Source: an uncultured Opitutia bacterium (GTDB lineage Bacteria > Verrucomicrobiota > Verrucomicrobiia > Opitutales > Opitutaceae). From it: a DNA stretch of 64,000 nucleotides. The position numbers and the translations under genes were made by a program. The notes under the pieces are model-generated. The model saw only the letters and a list, made by a program, of their open reading frames with translations, was not told where the DNA came from and ran no database searches. The stretch is from positions 23,885-87,884 of the forward strand of contig CAIRCN010000082.1 of the NCBI GenBank assembly GCA_903877135.1. The letters are read 5' to 3'. This document shows, piece after piece, positions 35,896-44,629 of the stretch (position 1 is the first letter of the stretch; each line of letters starts with the position of its first letter).

Positions 35896-36165
35896 ATGAA
35901 TCCGGAACTGGCGATTGATCTCTTTAAGACGACCGTGGTGTTCGCGCTCTACATCGTTGCGCCGTTTCTGGGAGTGATGTTGGTGATCGGCCTGCTCGCG
36001 AGCCTGTTTCAGTCCGTCACGAGCATGCAGGAACAGACGCTGACTTTCGTGCCGAAACTTGTGGCACTGGCCGCGCTGCTACTCGTGCTCACGCCTTGGC
36101 TGCTGCGTTCGCTCTCGGAATTTGCGATCACGATGGTCACGCGCATGGGCACGCTAGGCCACTGA
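35896..36165 (+). CDS. fliQ: Flagellar export gate protein FliQ
   Basis: 89 residues, two transmembrane helices, with the conserved [18 protein letters not shown] segment between them. Standard length. It lies 19 bases after fliP and 19 before fliR. Confidence 0.95.
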   Translation: MNPELAIDLFKTTVVFALYIVAPFLGVMLVIGLLASLFQSVTSMQEQTLTFVPKLVALAALLLVLTPWLLRSLSEFAITMVTRMGTLGH

Positions 36166-36184
36166 ACTCCGCCCCGCTGCCGCG

Positions 36185-36937
36185 ATGAGCCTGGCCTACC
36201 TGCTAACATGGATGATGGTGTTGCTGCGTTCGCTTGGCGTCATCCTGCAACTGCCCGTGGTAGCGGGGCACCCGCTGCCCGTGACGGTGCGCGTTGGCAT
36301 CTGCGTGTGTCTGGCGACGTTGCTGGCGGGCATCGTGCCAGCGGGACCTGTGCCGGCTTCGCTCTGGGCCCTCGCGTTTGCCACGGGTGGGGAAGTCCTG
36401 TTGGGACTAGCGATGGGATTCGTCGCGCGTATGGCGTTTTCAGCGGTCGAAATGGCCGGTCGCATAATGACCTCGGAGATCGGCCTGACGGCCTCTTCGG
36501 GCATGGGTGTGCCCGAGCCTTCGAGCGAGCCGCTCGCTGCGCTGCTGTCCACTTTTGCGATCGTGCTGTTTTTCCTGTTTGGCGGGCACCTGATGATGAT
36601 CAGCGCCTTGGCCCGGAGCTTCAGCCTCGCGGCGGCCGGCCAGGCGGCGCTCGGCCCGGGCGCAGGTGATTCCCTGATCCGCGCCACGGGCCATCTCATT
36701 GAACTCGGCCTGCGCATTGCTGCGCCGTTCATCGCGATGAATTTCCTCATCACGCTCGCCTTCTCCGTACTGGGCCGGGCCGTGCCAAAAATGAGCGTGT
36801 TTGTGATTAGCTTTTCGATGCGCATCATCGCGGGTTTCACCCTATTGGGGGCGTCCGGCGCGCTGATCGCGCGGTATCTTTATTCTGAGTTCGATCAAAC
36901 TCCGGTGCGCATGCTCCAGATTATGATCCGGCATTGA
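36185..36937 (+). CDS. fliR: Flagellar export gate protein FliR
   Basis: 250 residues, about six hydrophobic helices. Recognisable segments are [39 protein letters not shown] and the [20 protein letters not shown] motif. It completes the FliPQR gate and is the last gene of the flgB operon. The flhB enhancer palindrome starts four bases after its stop. Confidence 0.94.
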   Translation: MSLAYLLTWMMVLLRSLGVILQLPVVAGHPLPVTVRVGICVCLATLLAGIVPAGPVPASLWALAFATGGEVLLGLAMGFVARMAFSAVEMAGRIMTSEIGLTASSGMGVPEPSSEPLAALLSTFAIVLFFLFGGHLMMISALARSFSLAAAGQAALGPGAGDSLIRATGHLIELGLRIAAPFIAMNFLITLAFSVLGRAVPKMSVFVISFSMRIIAGFTLLGASGALIARYLYSEFDQTPVRMLQIMIRH

Positions 36938-36940
36938 GAA

Positions 36941-36955
36941 CGGCAAATTTTGCCG
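36941..36955. promoter_or_regulatory. Palindromic enhancer candidate upstream of flhB
   Basis: CGGCAAATTTTGCCG, identical to the 15-mer before flgB. It lies 105 bp before the flhB -24 box, with an AT-rich stretch (37010-37050) between. It could also be a fliR terminator, but no U-run follows and the match to the flgB site favours activator binding. Confidence 0.65.
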
Positions 36956-37059
36956 CCGCGCGAAGGGGTTTTTGATAATGTTTTAGACAGTCAAGTCCGT
37001 GCGGGCTTTAAAAGTTTAATGCCTTGGTTATTAATGATTAAAAATATGTAAAAGCCCTC

Positions 37060-37074
37060 TGGCATTGGCATTGC
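37060..37074 (+). promoter_or_regulatory. Sigma-54 promoter of the flhB operon
   Basis: TGGCAT-N5-TTGC followed by T; GG and GC are ten bases apart. Predicted start near 37086, four bases before the flhB ATG at 37090. Confidence 0.8.
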
Positions 37075-37089
37075 TTAATAGCCGTGCCC

Positions 37090-38193
37090 ATGGCCGAAAC
37101 CGACAACGACCAAAAAACCGAACAGGCGACGGAGAAGCGTCTATCCGAGGCCATGGAGCGCGGTCAGTTTGCGAAGTCGCCCGAGCTGCAGATTTTATTT
37201 TTGCTAGGCGCAGCGCTCGGTGCGCTGGCGCTGACGACACAGTCAGCCTCGCGTGATGTCGCCGAATATGCGGTGTCGATTTTCAGCCGTTATGCGGTCA
37301 CGCCCGTTTCTCTGAGCACGGTGCCGACGGAGCTCTGCGAAATGATGTTTGCGAGTGGCCGGGCGCTCGTGCCGATCCTCCTGGCCTGTGTGGGCGCGGC
37401 CTTGCTGGTGGGCGGCGTTCAAAGCGGCTTCCGTCTTTCGTCCGAGGCCCTCGGGGTGAAGTTTGAAAATCTCGACCTAGCCAAAGGATTTCAGCGGGTA
37501 TTTTCCAAGGCAGCCTTGGTGAGGGCGGGACTGGATGGCCTCAAGCTTATCGCTATCGGTAGCGCGCTCTACCTAGGGGCCCGGAGCCTAATGTTCGACC
37601 CGCTGTTCAGTGCGCCGGTGGAGGCGGCTTATCTCGGCGTTTTTCTCGGCAACGCCACGTTCATTTTTCTCACTCGGGTGCTGTTCGCTCTCGGGGTAAT
37701 CGCTGCGATCGGTTACGGTTACGAAAAATTCAAGACTTCGCGCGAACTCATGATGTCCCGTGAGGAAGTGAAGGAGGAGCGCAAGAACGCGGAAGGCAGC
37801 GCGCAGGTCAAATCAGCCCTCCGCCGCATGGCCCGCCGGCTCGTCCTTAAGCAGATGCTCTCGGCGGTCGCCACGGCCGATGTGATCGTGACGAACCCGA
37901 CGCACTACGCCGTCGCGCTGAAGTACGAACGCGGCAAGGACAAGGCGCCCGTCGTCCTCGCCAAGGGCGAAAATCGTTTTGCCCAGCGCATCAAGGCCCT
38001 TGCCGCTGAGCACGGCGTGCCCATGGTCGAGAACAAATCCGTCGCCCGGCTCCTATTTGCCATGGGCAAAGTAGGGGAAACGATCCCCGCCGAACTGTAT
38101 CAGACCGTGGCTGAGATCCTCGCTGTGGTCTACCGCACGCACCGCTACTATTTCCACCGGCTGAAGTCGCGCCGGCTCGAATCCGCCGTCTGA
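37090..38193 (+). CDS. flhB: Flagellar export switch protein FlhB
   Basis: 367 residues from the ATG at 37090; a GTG at 37084 lies at or before the predicted transcription start. It begins MAETDNDQKTEQATEKRLSE, has four transmembrane helices, and a cytoplasmic domain with the self-cleavage motif NPTH in VTNPTHYAVALKYERG. Cleavage there switches export from hook to filament substrates with FliK. First gene of the second sigma-54 operon. Confidence 0.96.
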   Translation: MAETDNDQKTEQATEKRLSEAMERGQFAKSPELQILFLLGAALGALALTTQSASRDVAEYAVSIFSRYAVTPVSLSTVPTELCEMMFASGRALVPILLACVGAALLVGGVQSGFRLSSEALGVKFENLDLAKGFQRVFSKAALVRAGLDGLKLIAIGSALYLGARSLMFDPLFSAPVEAAYLGVFLGNATFIFLTRVLFALGVIAAIGYGYEKFKTSRELMMSREEVKEERKNAEGSAQVKSALRRMARRLVLKQMLSAVATADVIVTNPTHYAVALKYERGKDKAPVVLAKGENRFAQRIKALAAEHGVPMVENKSVARLLFAMGKVGETIPAELYQTVAEILAVVYRTHRYYFHRLKSRRLESAV

Positions 38194-38196
38194 TCC

Positions 38197-40383
38197 ATGC
38201 ATCCGGGTCCCGCCACTCCTACTAACCCCGTCACCGCGCTGCTGCAGCGCGCAGACCTCGTCTTTACTGGCGGACTGTTCGTCACGGTTTTACTGCTCAT
38301 CGTGCCGATTCCACCGATGCTGTTGGACACGTTTCTGGCACTGAACATCGGCCTCTCGTTGCTCGTGCTTTTGGCGATCATCTACGTGAAGGATCCGCCA
38401 GAGTTCTCCGGTTTCCCGACCCTGCTGCTCGCGCTCACGCTTTTCCGCCTCGCGCTCAATATCAGTTCCACGCGCCAAATTCTCATCAAGGGCTATGCCG
38501 GCCACATTATCGACTCGTTCGGGCACTTTGTCATCCAGGGCAACTATGTCGTCGGCGCCGTGGTGTTCCTGATTCTCGTCGTCATCAACTTCGTGGTCAT
38601 CACCAAGGGCGCGGGCCGCATTGCCGAGGTGAGCGCCCGGTTCACTCTCGACGCGCTGCCAGGCAAACAGATGGCGATCGATGCCGAGCTCAACGCTGGG
38701 ATCATCGACGAATTGCAGGCGACCGCGCGCCGCGTGAAAGTCCAGAAAGAGGCCGATTTTTACGGCTCGATGGATGGCGCGTCGAAGTTCGTCCGCGGCG
38801 ATGCCATTGCCTGCATCATCATCACCCTCGTCAACGTCATCGGCGGTTTCGCCATCGGCGTCCTCCAGATGGGCCTCTCGCTGGGTGAGTCGCTCGCTAA
38901 GTTCACGCTGCTCTCCATCGGCGACGGTCTCGTCTCACAAATTCCCGCGCTTATCCTCTCGGTGGGGGCCGGCCTGCTCGTCACGCGCGCCTCGGAAAAC
39001 ACCAATCTCGGCTCGCAACTCGCCGGCCAGCTCTTCCGTTATCCGCGCGCCCTGCGCATCGCCTCAGGGATGATGGTCGTTTTTGGCCTGATGCCCGGGA
39101 TGCCGCTGCTGCCTTTTGCCATGCTCGCCGGTGTGGCGGGTTTTCTCGGCAAGATGCTGCAGGATCAGGAGACGAGGACAGGACACGCTCACGGGGCCGA
39201 GGCCGCGACCGCTGCCGCCAAGGCCTCTCCGACCAAAGGTGCGGCCAAAACGGCCGGGGCCGACCCGGCGGCAGGCGGGTCCACCGCTGCCGGCACACTC
39301 GAGGATGTGCGCAAGCTCACCGACGTTGACGTCTTTGCAATCGAGATCGGCTACGGGCTGCTCAATTTGGCGAACGCCAAGTCCGGCGGCGATTTGTTGG
39401 CCCGAGTTACGAGCGTGCGCAAGACCTTGGCCCGCGAAAAGGGCATCGTCGTGCCGCCTGTCTCAGTGCGCGACAATCTCGAACTCGAGGCCAACGACTA
39501 TCGTTTCCTCCTCCGCGGAAAGGCCATCGCCCGCGGCCAATTGCACCCCGGTCGCTCGCTGGCGATGAATGTCTCAGCCAGCAAGGTGCAGCTTAAGGGC
39601 GTTCCCACACGCGAACCCGTGTTCAACCTTGACGCCACTTGGATCGGCGAGGCGGAAAAAAAGACCGCCGAGCTCAACGGCTATACCGTGGTCGATCCGG
39701 CCTCGGTGCTCATCACCCATCTGTCTGAGACGCTGAAAACTAACGCGCACCACCTGCTCGGACGCCAGGAAGTTCAGTCGCTGGTTGATCACCTGAAGCA
39801 GACCCAGCCCGCGCTGGTGGCCGAGTTGCTCCCCGACCTGGTCACCCTCGGCATCATCCAACGCGTATTGCAGAATCTGCTGCGCGAGAACGTCGCGATC
39901 CTCAATCTTCCGTTGATTCTCGAGGGCATTGCCGACTTCGCGGCGCTGTCGAAAAACCCCGACGACCTTTCCGAGCTCGTGCGTCGGCGGTTGGGGCTCT
40001 ATTTTGTGCCCGAGTCAGAAATCCGCCCTGGCATCGTGCGCGCTGTCACGCTGGATCCGCGCCTCGAACAGTGGCTCGGCACCAAGGTGCACCGCTCTCC
40101 GACCGAGGTCGGCTTGGCGTTGGATCCGACCACGACCCGGCATTTGCTCGACGATATCGGCCGCCGCACCGGCGAACTCACCACTCAGGGCCATCCCGCG
40201 GTCCTGGTGGTGTCCACTGAAGTGCGCCTGCCACTGAAGCGGTTTTTCGAATCGTCCTTCCCCCGGCTCACCGTTCTGGCGTTCCAAGAACTTCCGGTGG
40301 CCACCGAAATCGAGAACGCCGGCATCGTGTCCGTGCCCGCCCATCTTGCCCGCGCCGAGGTTCCACTCAAGGCCGCCGCCTAA
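38197..40383 (+). CDS. flhA: Flagellar export gate protein FlhA
   Basis: 728 residues. Eight transmembrane helices in the first 330 residues, with the FHIPEP-family signature KGAGRIAEVSARFTLDALPG. An Ala/Thr/Pro-rich linker at about 328-368 is longer than usual. The cytoplasmic domain has RDNLELEANDYRFLLRGKAI and FESSFPRLTVLAFQELP. FlhA forms the nine-fold docking ring for chaperone-substrate complexes. Three bases after flhB. Confidence 0.96.
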   Translation: MHPGPATPTNPVTALLQRADLVFTGGLFVTVLLLIVPIPPMLLDTFLALNIGLSLLVLLAIIYVKDPPEFSGFPTLLLALTLFRLALNISSTRQILIKGYAGHIIDSFGHFVIQGNYVVGAVVFLILVVINFVVITKGAGRIAEVSARFTLDALPGKQMAIDAELNAGIIDELQATARRVKVQKEADFYGSMDGASKFVRGDAIACIIITLVNVIGGFAIGVLQMGLSLGESLAKFTLLSIGDGLVSQIPALILSVGAGLLVTRASENTNLGSQLAGQLFRYPRALRIASGMMVVFGLMPGMPLLPFAMLAGVAGFLGKMLQDQETRTGHAHGAEAATAAAKASPTKGAAKTAGADPAAGGSTAAGTLEDVRKLTDVDVFAIEIGYGLLNLANAKSGGDLLARVTSVRKTLAREKGIVVPPVSVRDNLELEANDYRFLLRGKAIARGQLHPGRSLAMNVSASKVQLKGVPTREPVFNLDATWIGEAEKKTAELNGYTVVDPASVLITHLSETLKTNAHHLLGRQEVQSLVDHLKQTQPALVAELLPDLVTLGIIQRVLQNLLRENVAILNLPLILEGIADFAALSKNPDDLSELVRRRLGLYFVPESEIRPGIVRAVTLDPRLEQWLGTKVHRSPTEVGLALDPTTTRHLLDDIGRRTGELTTQGHPAVLVVSTEVRLPLKRFFESSFPRLTVLAFQELPVATEIENAGIVSVPAHLARAEVPLKAAA

Positions 40384-40390
40384 ACCTGTT

Positions 40391-41428
40391 ATGTCAGCCC
40401 CCGACCCCGTCATTATTCCCGGCGCTTGCTACAAATTTACGGTGCACTCCGCCGAGGAGGCCGTTGCTCTCATCCGGGAAAAACTCGGCGCACAGGCCCG
40501 GGTGCTGTCAGTGCGCTCGGTCGAGGCCGGTGGGCTTTTGCGATTTTTTCGCGCCCCGCGGCTCGAAGTGGTCGCGCAGATCGATGCGCCACCGGTTCCC
40601 AACCCCGCGTCGCTTGACGAGCCTGCAGCCGAACCCGCGGAACCGATTGAGGTGAAGCCGAAATCCCGGTTCAATACGACTCCCACACCGGCGAGCCTCA
40701 CCGAACTGCTCCGTCGCTCCGGACTGACTGAGACGGCGCTGAATCGGCTGCAGGCCGGCCCAAACTGGAACGAACTTAACCGCCTGCCCCTGCACCGAGC
40801 TCTGGCCGAGACGTCGCGGCTGCTCCGCGAACAGGCGGAGACCCGCCCCACGCGCCCGCTGCTCTTCCGCGCGGCGTTTCTTGGCGCCCCCGGCGTGGGT
40901 CGCACGACTGCGCTCTGCAAGTGGCTTTCGGTCGAGGTGTTTCGCCGCGCCCGCATGGGGCATGTGGTCACCGTCGAGTTTGACCGGCCGAATCCCACCG
41001 GACCGCTGCCGGTATTCTGCGAAGCGCTTGGTGTGCCGCTGGCTCATTTCCCTTGTGAAACTCAGCCCGCTGTGCCGGGCGGTTTTGTCTATTTCGACCT
41101 GCCTGGGCTCTCGCCGCGCCGTCCGGCCGACAACGCTCCACTGGCCGCGTGGCTCGACCGCGAGCAGATCACCGAGCGCGTCCTCGTGCTCAATGCCGCT
41201 TACGACCGCGCTTCGCTGCGCGACGGCTATGCAGCCGGCCGCGACCTTGGCGCCACGCATCTCGTTTTCACCCACCTCGATGAGGTGCCGCAGTGGGGAA
41301 AACTCTGGGACTACCTCTTCGACGAGAGCCTCGAGCCGCTCTTTCTCGCCACGGGCCCCTCACTCACAGGCGACTGCGAAGAGGACGTCTCTGGCGCTCT
41401 GGCCCGCCGCACTCTCCCAGATAACTGA
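40391..41428 (+). CDS. flhF: FlhF-like SRP-type GTPase with degenerate GTP site
   Basis: 345 residues. N-terminal KFTVHSAEEAVALIREKLG matches the FlhF B domain. The P-loop is GAPGVGRTT (165-173): Arg171 stands where Lys is needed. The SRP-family DTAGR motif is replaced by FDLPGLSP, and TKLDE is THLDE. FlhF normally sets where the flagellum is built; in this version GTP hydrolysis is doubtful. Position after flhA is canonical, but the usual flhG partner is not next to it. Start chosen at 40391, eight bases after flhA, over an upstream frame extension. Confidence 0.8.
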   Translation: MSAPDPVIIPGACYKFTVHSAEEAVALIREKLGAQARVLSVRSVEAGGLLRFFRAPRLEVVAQIDAPPVPNPASLDEPAAEPAEPIEVKPKSRFNTTPTPASLTELLRRSGLTETALNRLQAGPNWNELNRLPLHRALAETSRLLREQAETRPTRPLLFRAAFLGAPGVGRTTALCKWLSVEVFRRARMGHVVTVEFDRPNPTGPLPVFCEALGVPLAHFPCETQPAVPGGFVYFDLPGLSPRRPADNAPLAAWLDREQITERVLVLNAAYDRASLRDGYAAGRDLGATHLVFTHLDEVPQWGKLWDYLFDESLEPLFLATGPSLTGDCEEDVSGALARRTLPDN

Positions 41429-41440
41429 CCTTCTTCACCC

Positions 41441-41674
41441 ATGAAATTCATCTTTCTCATCGGCGGTGTCTCCGGATTCCTTATGGCCGCGATCACCAGC
41501 TACGTGGCGCAAAACGCGCCAGATCGAATTTTCCTGAATGGCGCCGTCGGCTGCCTCGCCGGGGCTCTCCTTTTTCGTTGGTTCTGGACCGTGCTCGTGC
41601 GCGGCATCCGGGAAACGATCCTCACCCGTCATGCGGCCGCTACCGCGGCAAGCGCCACAAAGAACAGCAAGTAA
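41441..41674 (+). CDS. Small two-helix membrane protein, unknown
   Basis: 77 residues with two hydrophobic segments (FIFLIGGVSGFLMAAITSYV and LNGAVGCLAGALLFRWFWTVL) and a basic/Ala-rich tail. It occupies the place where flhG is normally found between flhF and fliA. I do not recognise a family. Gaps of 12 and 18 bases put it in the same operon, so a membrane role in flagellar placement or assembly is possible, but not shown. Confidence 0.7.
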   Translation: MKFIFLIGGVSGFLMAAITSYVAQNAPDRIFLNGAVGCLAGALLFRWFWTVLVRGIRETILTRHAAATAASATKNSK

Positions 41675-41692
41675 TCCCTCAATTATGAAATC

Positions 41693-42490
41693 ATGAACTC
41701 TGCTCCCGCCATTGCACCAGGCATGGATGCCGCAACCCCCGCTACTGTTTGGCGCGCCTACCAAGGTTTTACCCTAGGTGCCATCGATGAAAAGGATTTG
41801 ATCGAACGCCATCTTCCCCTGGTCCGCAATGTCGTTGACCGGATCAAACTGAATCTGCCATCGCACATCGATGCCGACGATCTCTACAGCGTCGGGGTCA
41901 CCGGCCTGATTGCCGCGGTGCGCAAGTTCGACCCCGAGCAGGATTGCACGTTCGCGAGCTACGCGTCCATGCGCATCCGGGGGGCCATTCTCGACGAACT
42001 GCGGCGGATGGACTGGTGCCCCCGCCGCACTCGGGCTCGCACCCGCAAGCTCAAGGAGAGCATCAACACCGTCGAGCAGCGCTTGGGCCGGGCGGCCACC
42101 GATGGTGAGATGTGCGCCGAACTTGGCCTTAGCGCTAAGGACTACGCGAAGTTGATCGAAGAAGCCCGCCCCGTCACTTTTCTGGCCATCGATAACCGTA
42201 GTGAGAGCGAAGAAGGGGAGGGGGCCTCTCTCCATGAGTTGCTCGCGGATGAAAACGACGTCACCGGCCGGGACAGCATGGAAAAACAGGAGTTACTGCA
42301 GCTTCTCACTCAAAGGATGGCGGAATTGCCCGATATACAAAGAAAAATCCTTGCCATGTATTACTTTGAAAACATGCGACTCGCCGAAATAGCGGAGGTT
42401 TTTGACCTCACTGAGTCTCGGATCTGCCAGATTCACTCGCAGATTATTCTCGGGCTGCGCGCTTACATGCAACGCATCCGCAACCGCTAA
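41693..42490 (+). CDS. fliA: Flagellar sigma factor FliA (sigma-28)
   Basis: 265 residues. Region 2 has DADDLYSVGVTGLIAAVRKFDP and FASYASMRIRGAILDELR. Region 3 follows, and region 4 has ERMAEL-like PDIQRKILAMYYFENMRLAEIAEVF with the ESRICQIHSQ recognition helix. It directs polymerase to TAAA-N15-GCCGATAA sites, many of which are found in this window. It lies in the sigma-54-controlled flhB operon, making it the link from the early to the late genes, and would be held by the FlgM-like protein at 7674. Confidence 0.95.
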   Translation: MNSAPAIAPGMDAATPATVWRAYQGFTLGAIDEKDLIERHLPLVRNVVDRIKLNLPSHIDADDLYSVGVTGLIAAVRKFDPEQDCTFASYASMRIRGAILDELRRMDWCPRRTRARTRKLKESINTVEQRLGRAATDGEMCAELGLSAKDYAKLIEEARPVTFLAIDNRSESEEGEGASLHELLADENDVTGRDSMEKQELLQLLTQRMAELPDIQRKILAMYYFENMRLAEIAEVFDLTESRICQIHSQIILGLRAYMQRIRNR

Positions 42491-42517
42491 ACGCAGGAGC
42501 GCGGCGGTATTTCTGGC

Positions 42518-43381
42518 ATGCTTATCCTGATTGGAGCTTTCATCGTCATGGCGTCGACCATTGGCGGCTTCATGCTGGCCGGAGGGCAGCCGCTGGTGTT
42601 GCTTCATGTGTCGGAGTTTGTGGTGATCTTCGGCGTGGCGACCGGCGTGCTCATCATCGCCAGTCCGGGCCATGTGCTCATCGAAATTATCCATAAGGTG
42701 AAAGGGGCGATTGCGGGAAAAAGCGCTGGCAAACAGGAGTTTGTTGATTTGCTCAAACTGCTCTATGAAATCTTCATGGTCGGCCGGCGCAATGGCCTGA
42801 TAGCGCTCGAGGAGCATGTAATGGATCCCCATAAGAGCGTCATCTTTCAGCGCTATCCTTCGCTTTTGAACCATCACGAGCGGCTGGAGTTTCTCGTGAA
42901 CGGTCTGAAACCCGTCATCGACGGGAAAATCAAGCCCGACCAGCTCGAAGAACTCATGACCGCCGAGCTCGACGCCAAATCAAGCGAGTGGGACCACCCC
43001 GTCCACATTCTCCAACTCGTTGGCGATTCTCTTCCCGGTATCGGCATCGTCGCGGCCGTGCTGGGGATCATCAACACCATGGCGGCCATTTCTGACGGGC
43101 CGGAAAAAGTGGGTGAACGTGTCGCGGCCGCCCTGACAGGCACACTGCTGGGAATTTTTGCTGCCTATGGTTTTGTCAACCCACTCGCGAACCGGGTGAA
43201 ATTCAACAACGCTTCGGAACTGCTCTGTCTGCGCTGCATCATGCAGGCCGTGTCCGGCTTCGCAAAGGGGCTGGCGCCGCTCACGGCGGTGGAGATCGCG
43301 CGCCGCTCCCTCGACAGTTCGGTGCAGCCAGACGCGACAGAGCTGGAGACGGCGCTCAAGGCGTTGCCGGCGGTCAAATAA
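42518..43381 (+). CDS. motA: Flagellar stator protein MotA
   Basis: 287 residues, four transmembrane helices. Conserved ASTIGGFMLAGGQPLVLLH at the start, DPHKSVIFQRYP in the cytoplasmic loop, and GDSLPGIGIVAAVLGIINTM in helix 3. The C-terminal tail is acidic and Ala-rich. With MotB it forms the proton (or ion) channel that drives FliG. Confidence 0.95.
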   Translation: MLILIGAFIVMASTIGGFMLAGGQPLVLLHVSEFVVIFGVATGVLIIASPGHVLIEIIHKVKGAIAGKSAGKQEFVDLLKLLYEIFMVGRRNGLIALEEHVMDPHKSVIFQRYPSLLNHHERLEFLVNGLKPVIDGKIKPDQLEELMTAELDAKSSEWDHPVHILQLVGDSLPGIGIVAAVLGIINTMAAISDGPEKVGERVAAALTGTLLGIFAAYGFVNPLANRVKFNNASELLCLRCIMQAVSGFAKGLAPLTAVEIARRSLDSSVQPDATELETALKALPAVK

Positions 43382-43395
43382 AACGGGCCTGCACC

Positions 43396-44199
43396 ATGGC
43401 CAAAAAAAAAGCGGAAGCACACCACGGCGGGGCCTGGAAAGTAGCATACGCCGACTTCGTCACGGCGATGATGGCGCTGTTCATGGTGCTGTGGATCTCC
43501 GCGCAGGATAAAAAAATCCTCATCGCCGCTTCCCAGTATTTTCAGAATCCGTTCAACTCTCCTGTTACAAGCAAGACCGCGGGTTTGATGGATTTCAATG
43601 CAAACAAGACCACCAAATCAGAAGGGCCTGAGGCTGGAACGAGCACGAGGTCAGACACCAATAAACAGATCGAGTTGACCTTTTTGAACTCCGTGGCCGC
43701 GGATTTCTACCGACTGCTCCACCTCGACAACGATCTCGCCAACAAACCGATCGATATTCAGGTTACCACAGACGGGTTGCGCCTGACGCTATTCGACCGC
43801 GTGAACCGCCCGCTATTCATCGGCAACACGACCGAATTCACCGAGTGGGGGCGATTTGTGATGCAGAGTCTCTCATGGACGATCGACAGGCATCATTTTC
43901 ACGTCACCATCGATGGCCACACTAGGGCCAGGTTGGAACTAAATCGAAACGACTACGGTGCCTGGGAACTCTCAGCCGACCGGGCCAATGCCGCCCGGCG
44001 CAGCCTTGTGCACTACGCGGTCGATACTGGCTTGATCGAGCGCGTCACAGGCTATGCCGATACCCGTCCTCTGCCCGGGGAAGCACCCGAGGCGGAGGCC
44101 AACCAGCGGATCACTATCAATCTTGCGCTCGCCGCGCGTGCCCACGAACAGGGCAAAGCCGCGGGAGTGTCCCCGGCCCCATTAAAATCGTCACCATGA
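43396..44199 (+). CDS. motB: Flagellar stator protein MotB
   Basis: 267 residues. N-terminal GGAWKVAYADFVTAMMALF contains the ion-binding Asp in the single transmembrane helix. A linker follows and a periplasmic OmpA-like domain has DGHTRARLELN and LSADRANAARRSLV, anchoring the stator to peptidoglycan. Fourteen bases follow motA; the stop overlaps the next start by four bases. Confidence 0.95.
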   Translation: MAKKKAEAHHGGAWKVAYADFVTAMMALFMVLWISAQDKKILIAASQYFQNPFNSPVTSKTAGLMDFNANKTTKSEGPEAGTSTRSDTNKQIELTFLNSVAADFYRLLHLDNDLANKPIDIQVTTDGLRLTLFDRVNRPLFIGNTTEFTEWGRFVMQSLSWTIDRHHFHVTIDGHTRARLELNRNDYGAWELSADRANAARRSLVHYAVDTGLIERVTGYADTRPLPGEAPEAEANQRITINLALAARAHEQGKAAGVSPAPLKSSP

Positions 44200-44441
44200 T
44201 ATCATTCCTCCAGGGCCGCAAGGCTCTCGCCGTTGCCCCACTGCGTCCGGTGACAGGCACGCCCTCATCCGTCTCCACCCCTGCGGCCAAGGCGCGGGCG
44301 ACTCAGGCGACGAGCACTTGTGACAACAACCATCCCACGATCGACGTGGTAAAGGAAGGGGGCAAAGTCGTGCGCATTGTAGTGACTTGTTCGTGCGGTG
44401 AGCGCACCGAGATTGAGTGTCTTTACGCTGGCGGTGTTTGA
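44196..44441 (+). CDS. Small Cys-containing protein coupled to motB, unknown
   Basis: 81 residues. A low-complexity first half (Ala/Thr/Ser/Pro) is followed by HPTIDVVKEGGKVVRIVVTC and SCGERTEIECLYAGGV. The spacing of four Cys residues (STC, TCSCGE, ECLY) could bind a metal, like a small ribbon domain. It overlaps motB by four bases and ends the flhB operon, so it is co-made with the stators. I recognise no family; a stator-linked role is inferred from position only. Confidence 0.65.
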   Translation: MISFLQGRKALAVAPLRPVTGTPSSVSTPAAKARATQATSTCDNNHPTIDVVKEGGKVVRIVVTCSCGERTEIECLYAGGV

Positions 44442-44533
44442 TCCCCACACCGGGGCAAGGGTCCGATTAAAACTGGTCAGTTCCTGGCATGGAGTAGCCG
44501 GATGAGGTGGGGACAAAGCATGCACAAAAACGG

Positions 44534-44548
44534 CGGCAAAATTTACCC
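44534..44548. promoter_or_regulatory. Enhancer-like site upstream of flgF
   Basis: CGGCAAAATTTACCC matches 12 of 15 bases of the flgB/flhB palindrome in the same register; the left half is perfect. It lies about 60 bp before the -24 GG of flgF, closer than the other two. Confidence 0.5.
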
Positions 44549-44599
44549 TCAACCATAGCGAAGATGTATAACATAATGGCAGATGGTGAGTAGTAAACT

Positions 44600-44614
44600 T
44601 GGCATCCCCCTTGC
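44600..44614 (+). promoter_or_regulatory. Sigma-54 promoter of the flgF operon
   Basis: TGGCAT-N5-TTGC, preceded by T and followed by T; GG and GC ten bases apart. Predicted start at about 44626, four bases before the flgF ATG. Confidence 0.8.
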
Positions 44615-44629
44615 TGTTAGGATGAGTCC

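Noticed and set aside
36941..36955. Palindrome after fliR as a terminator
   Set aside because: No U-run, and the same 15-mer precedes the flgB sigma-54 promoter where it does not follow a gene end in that direction.
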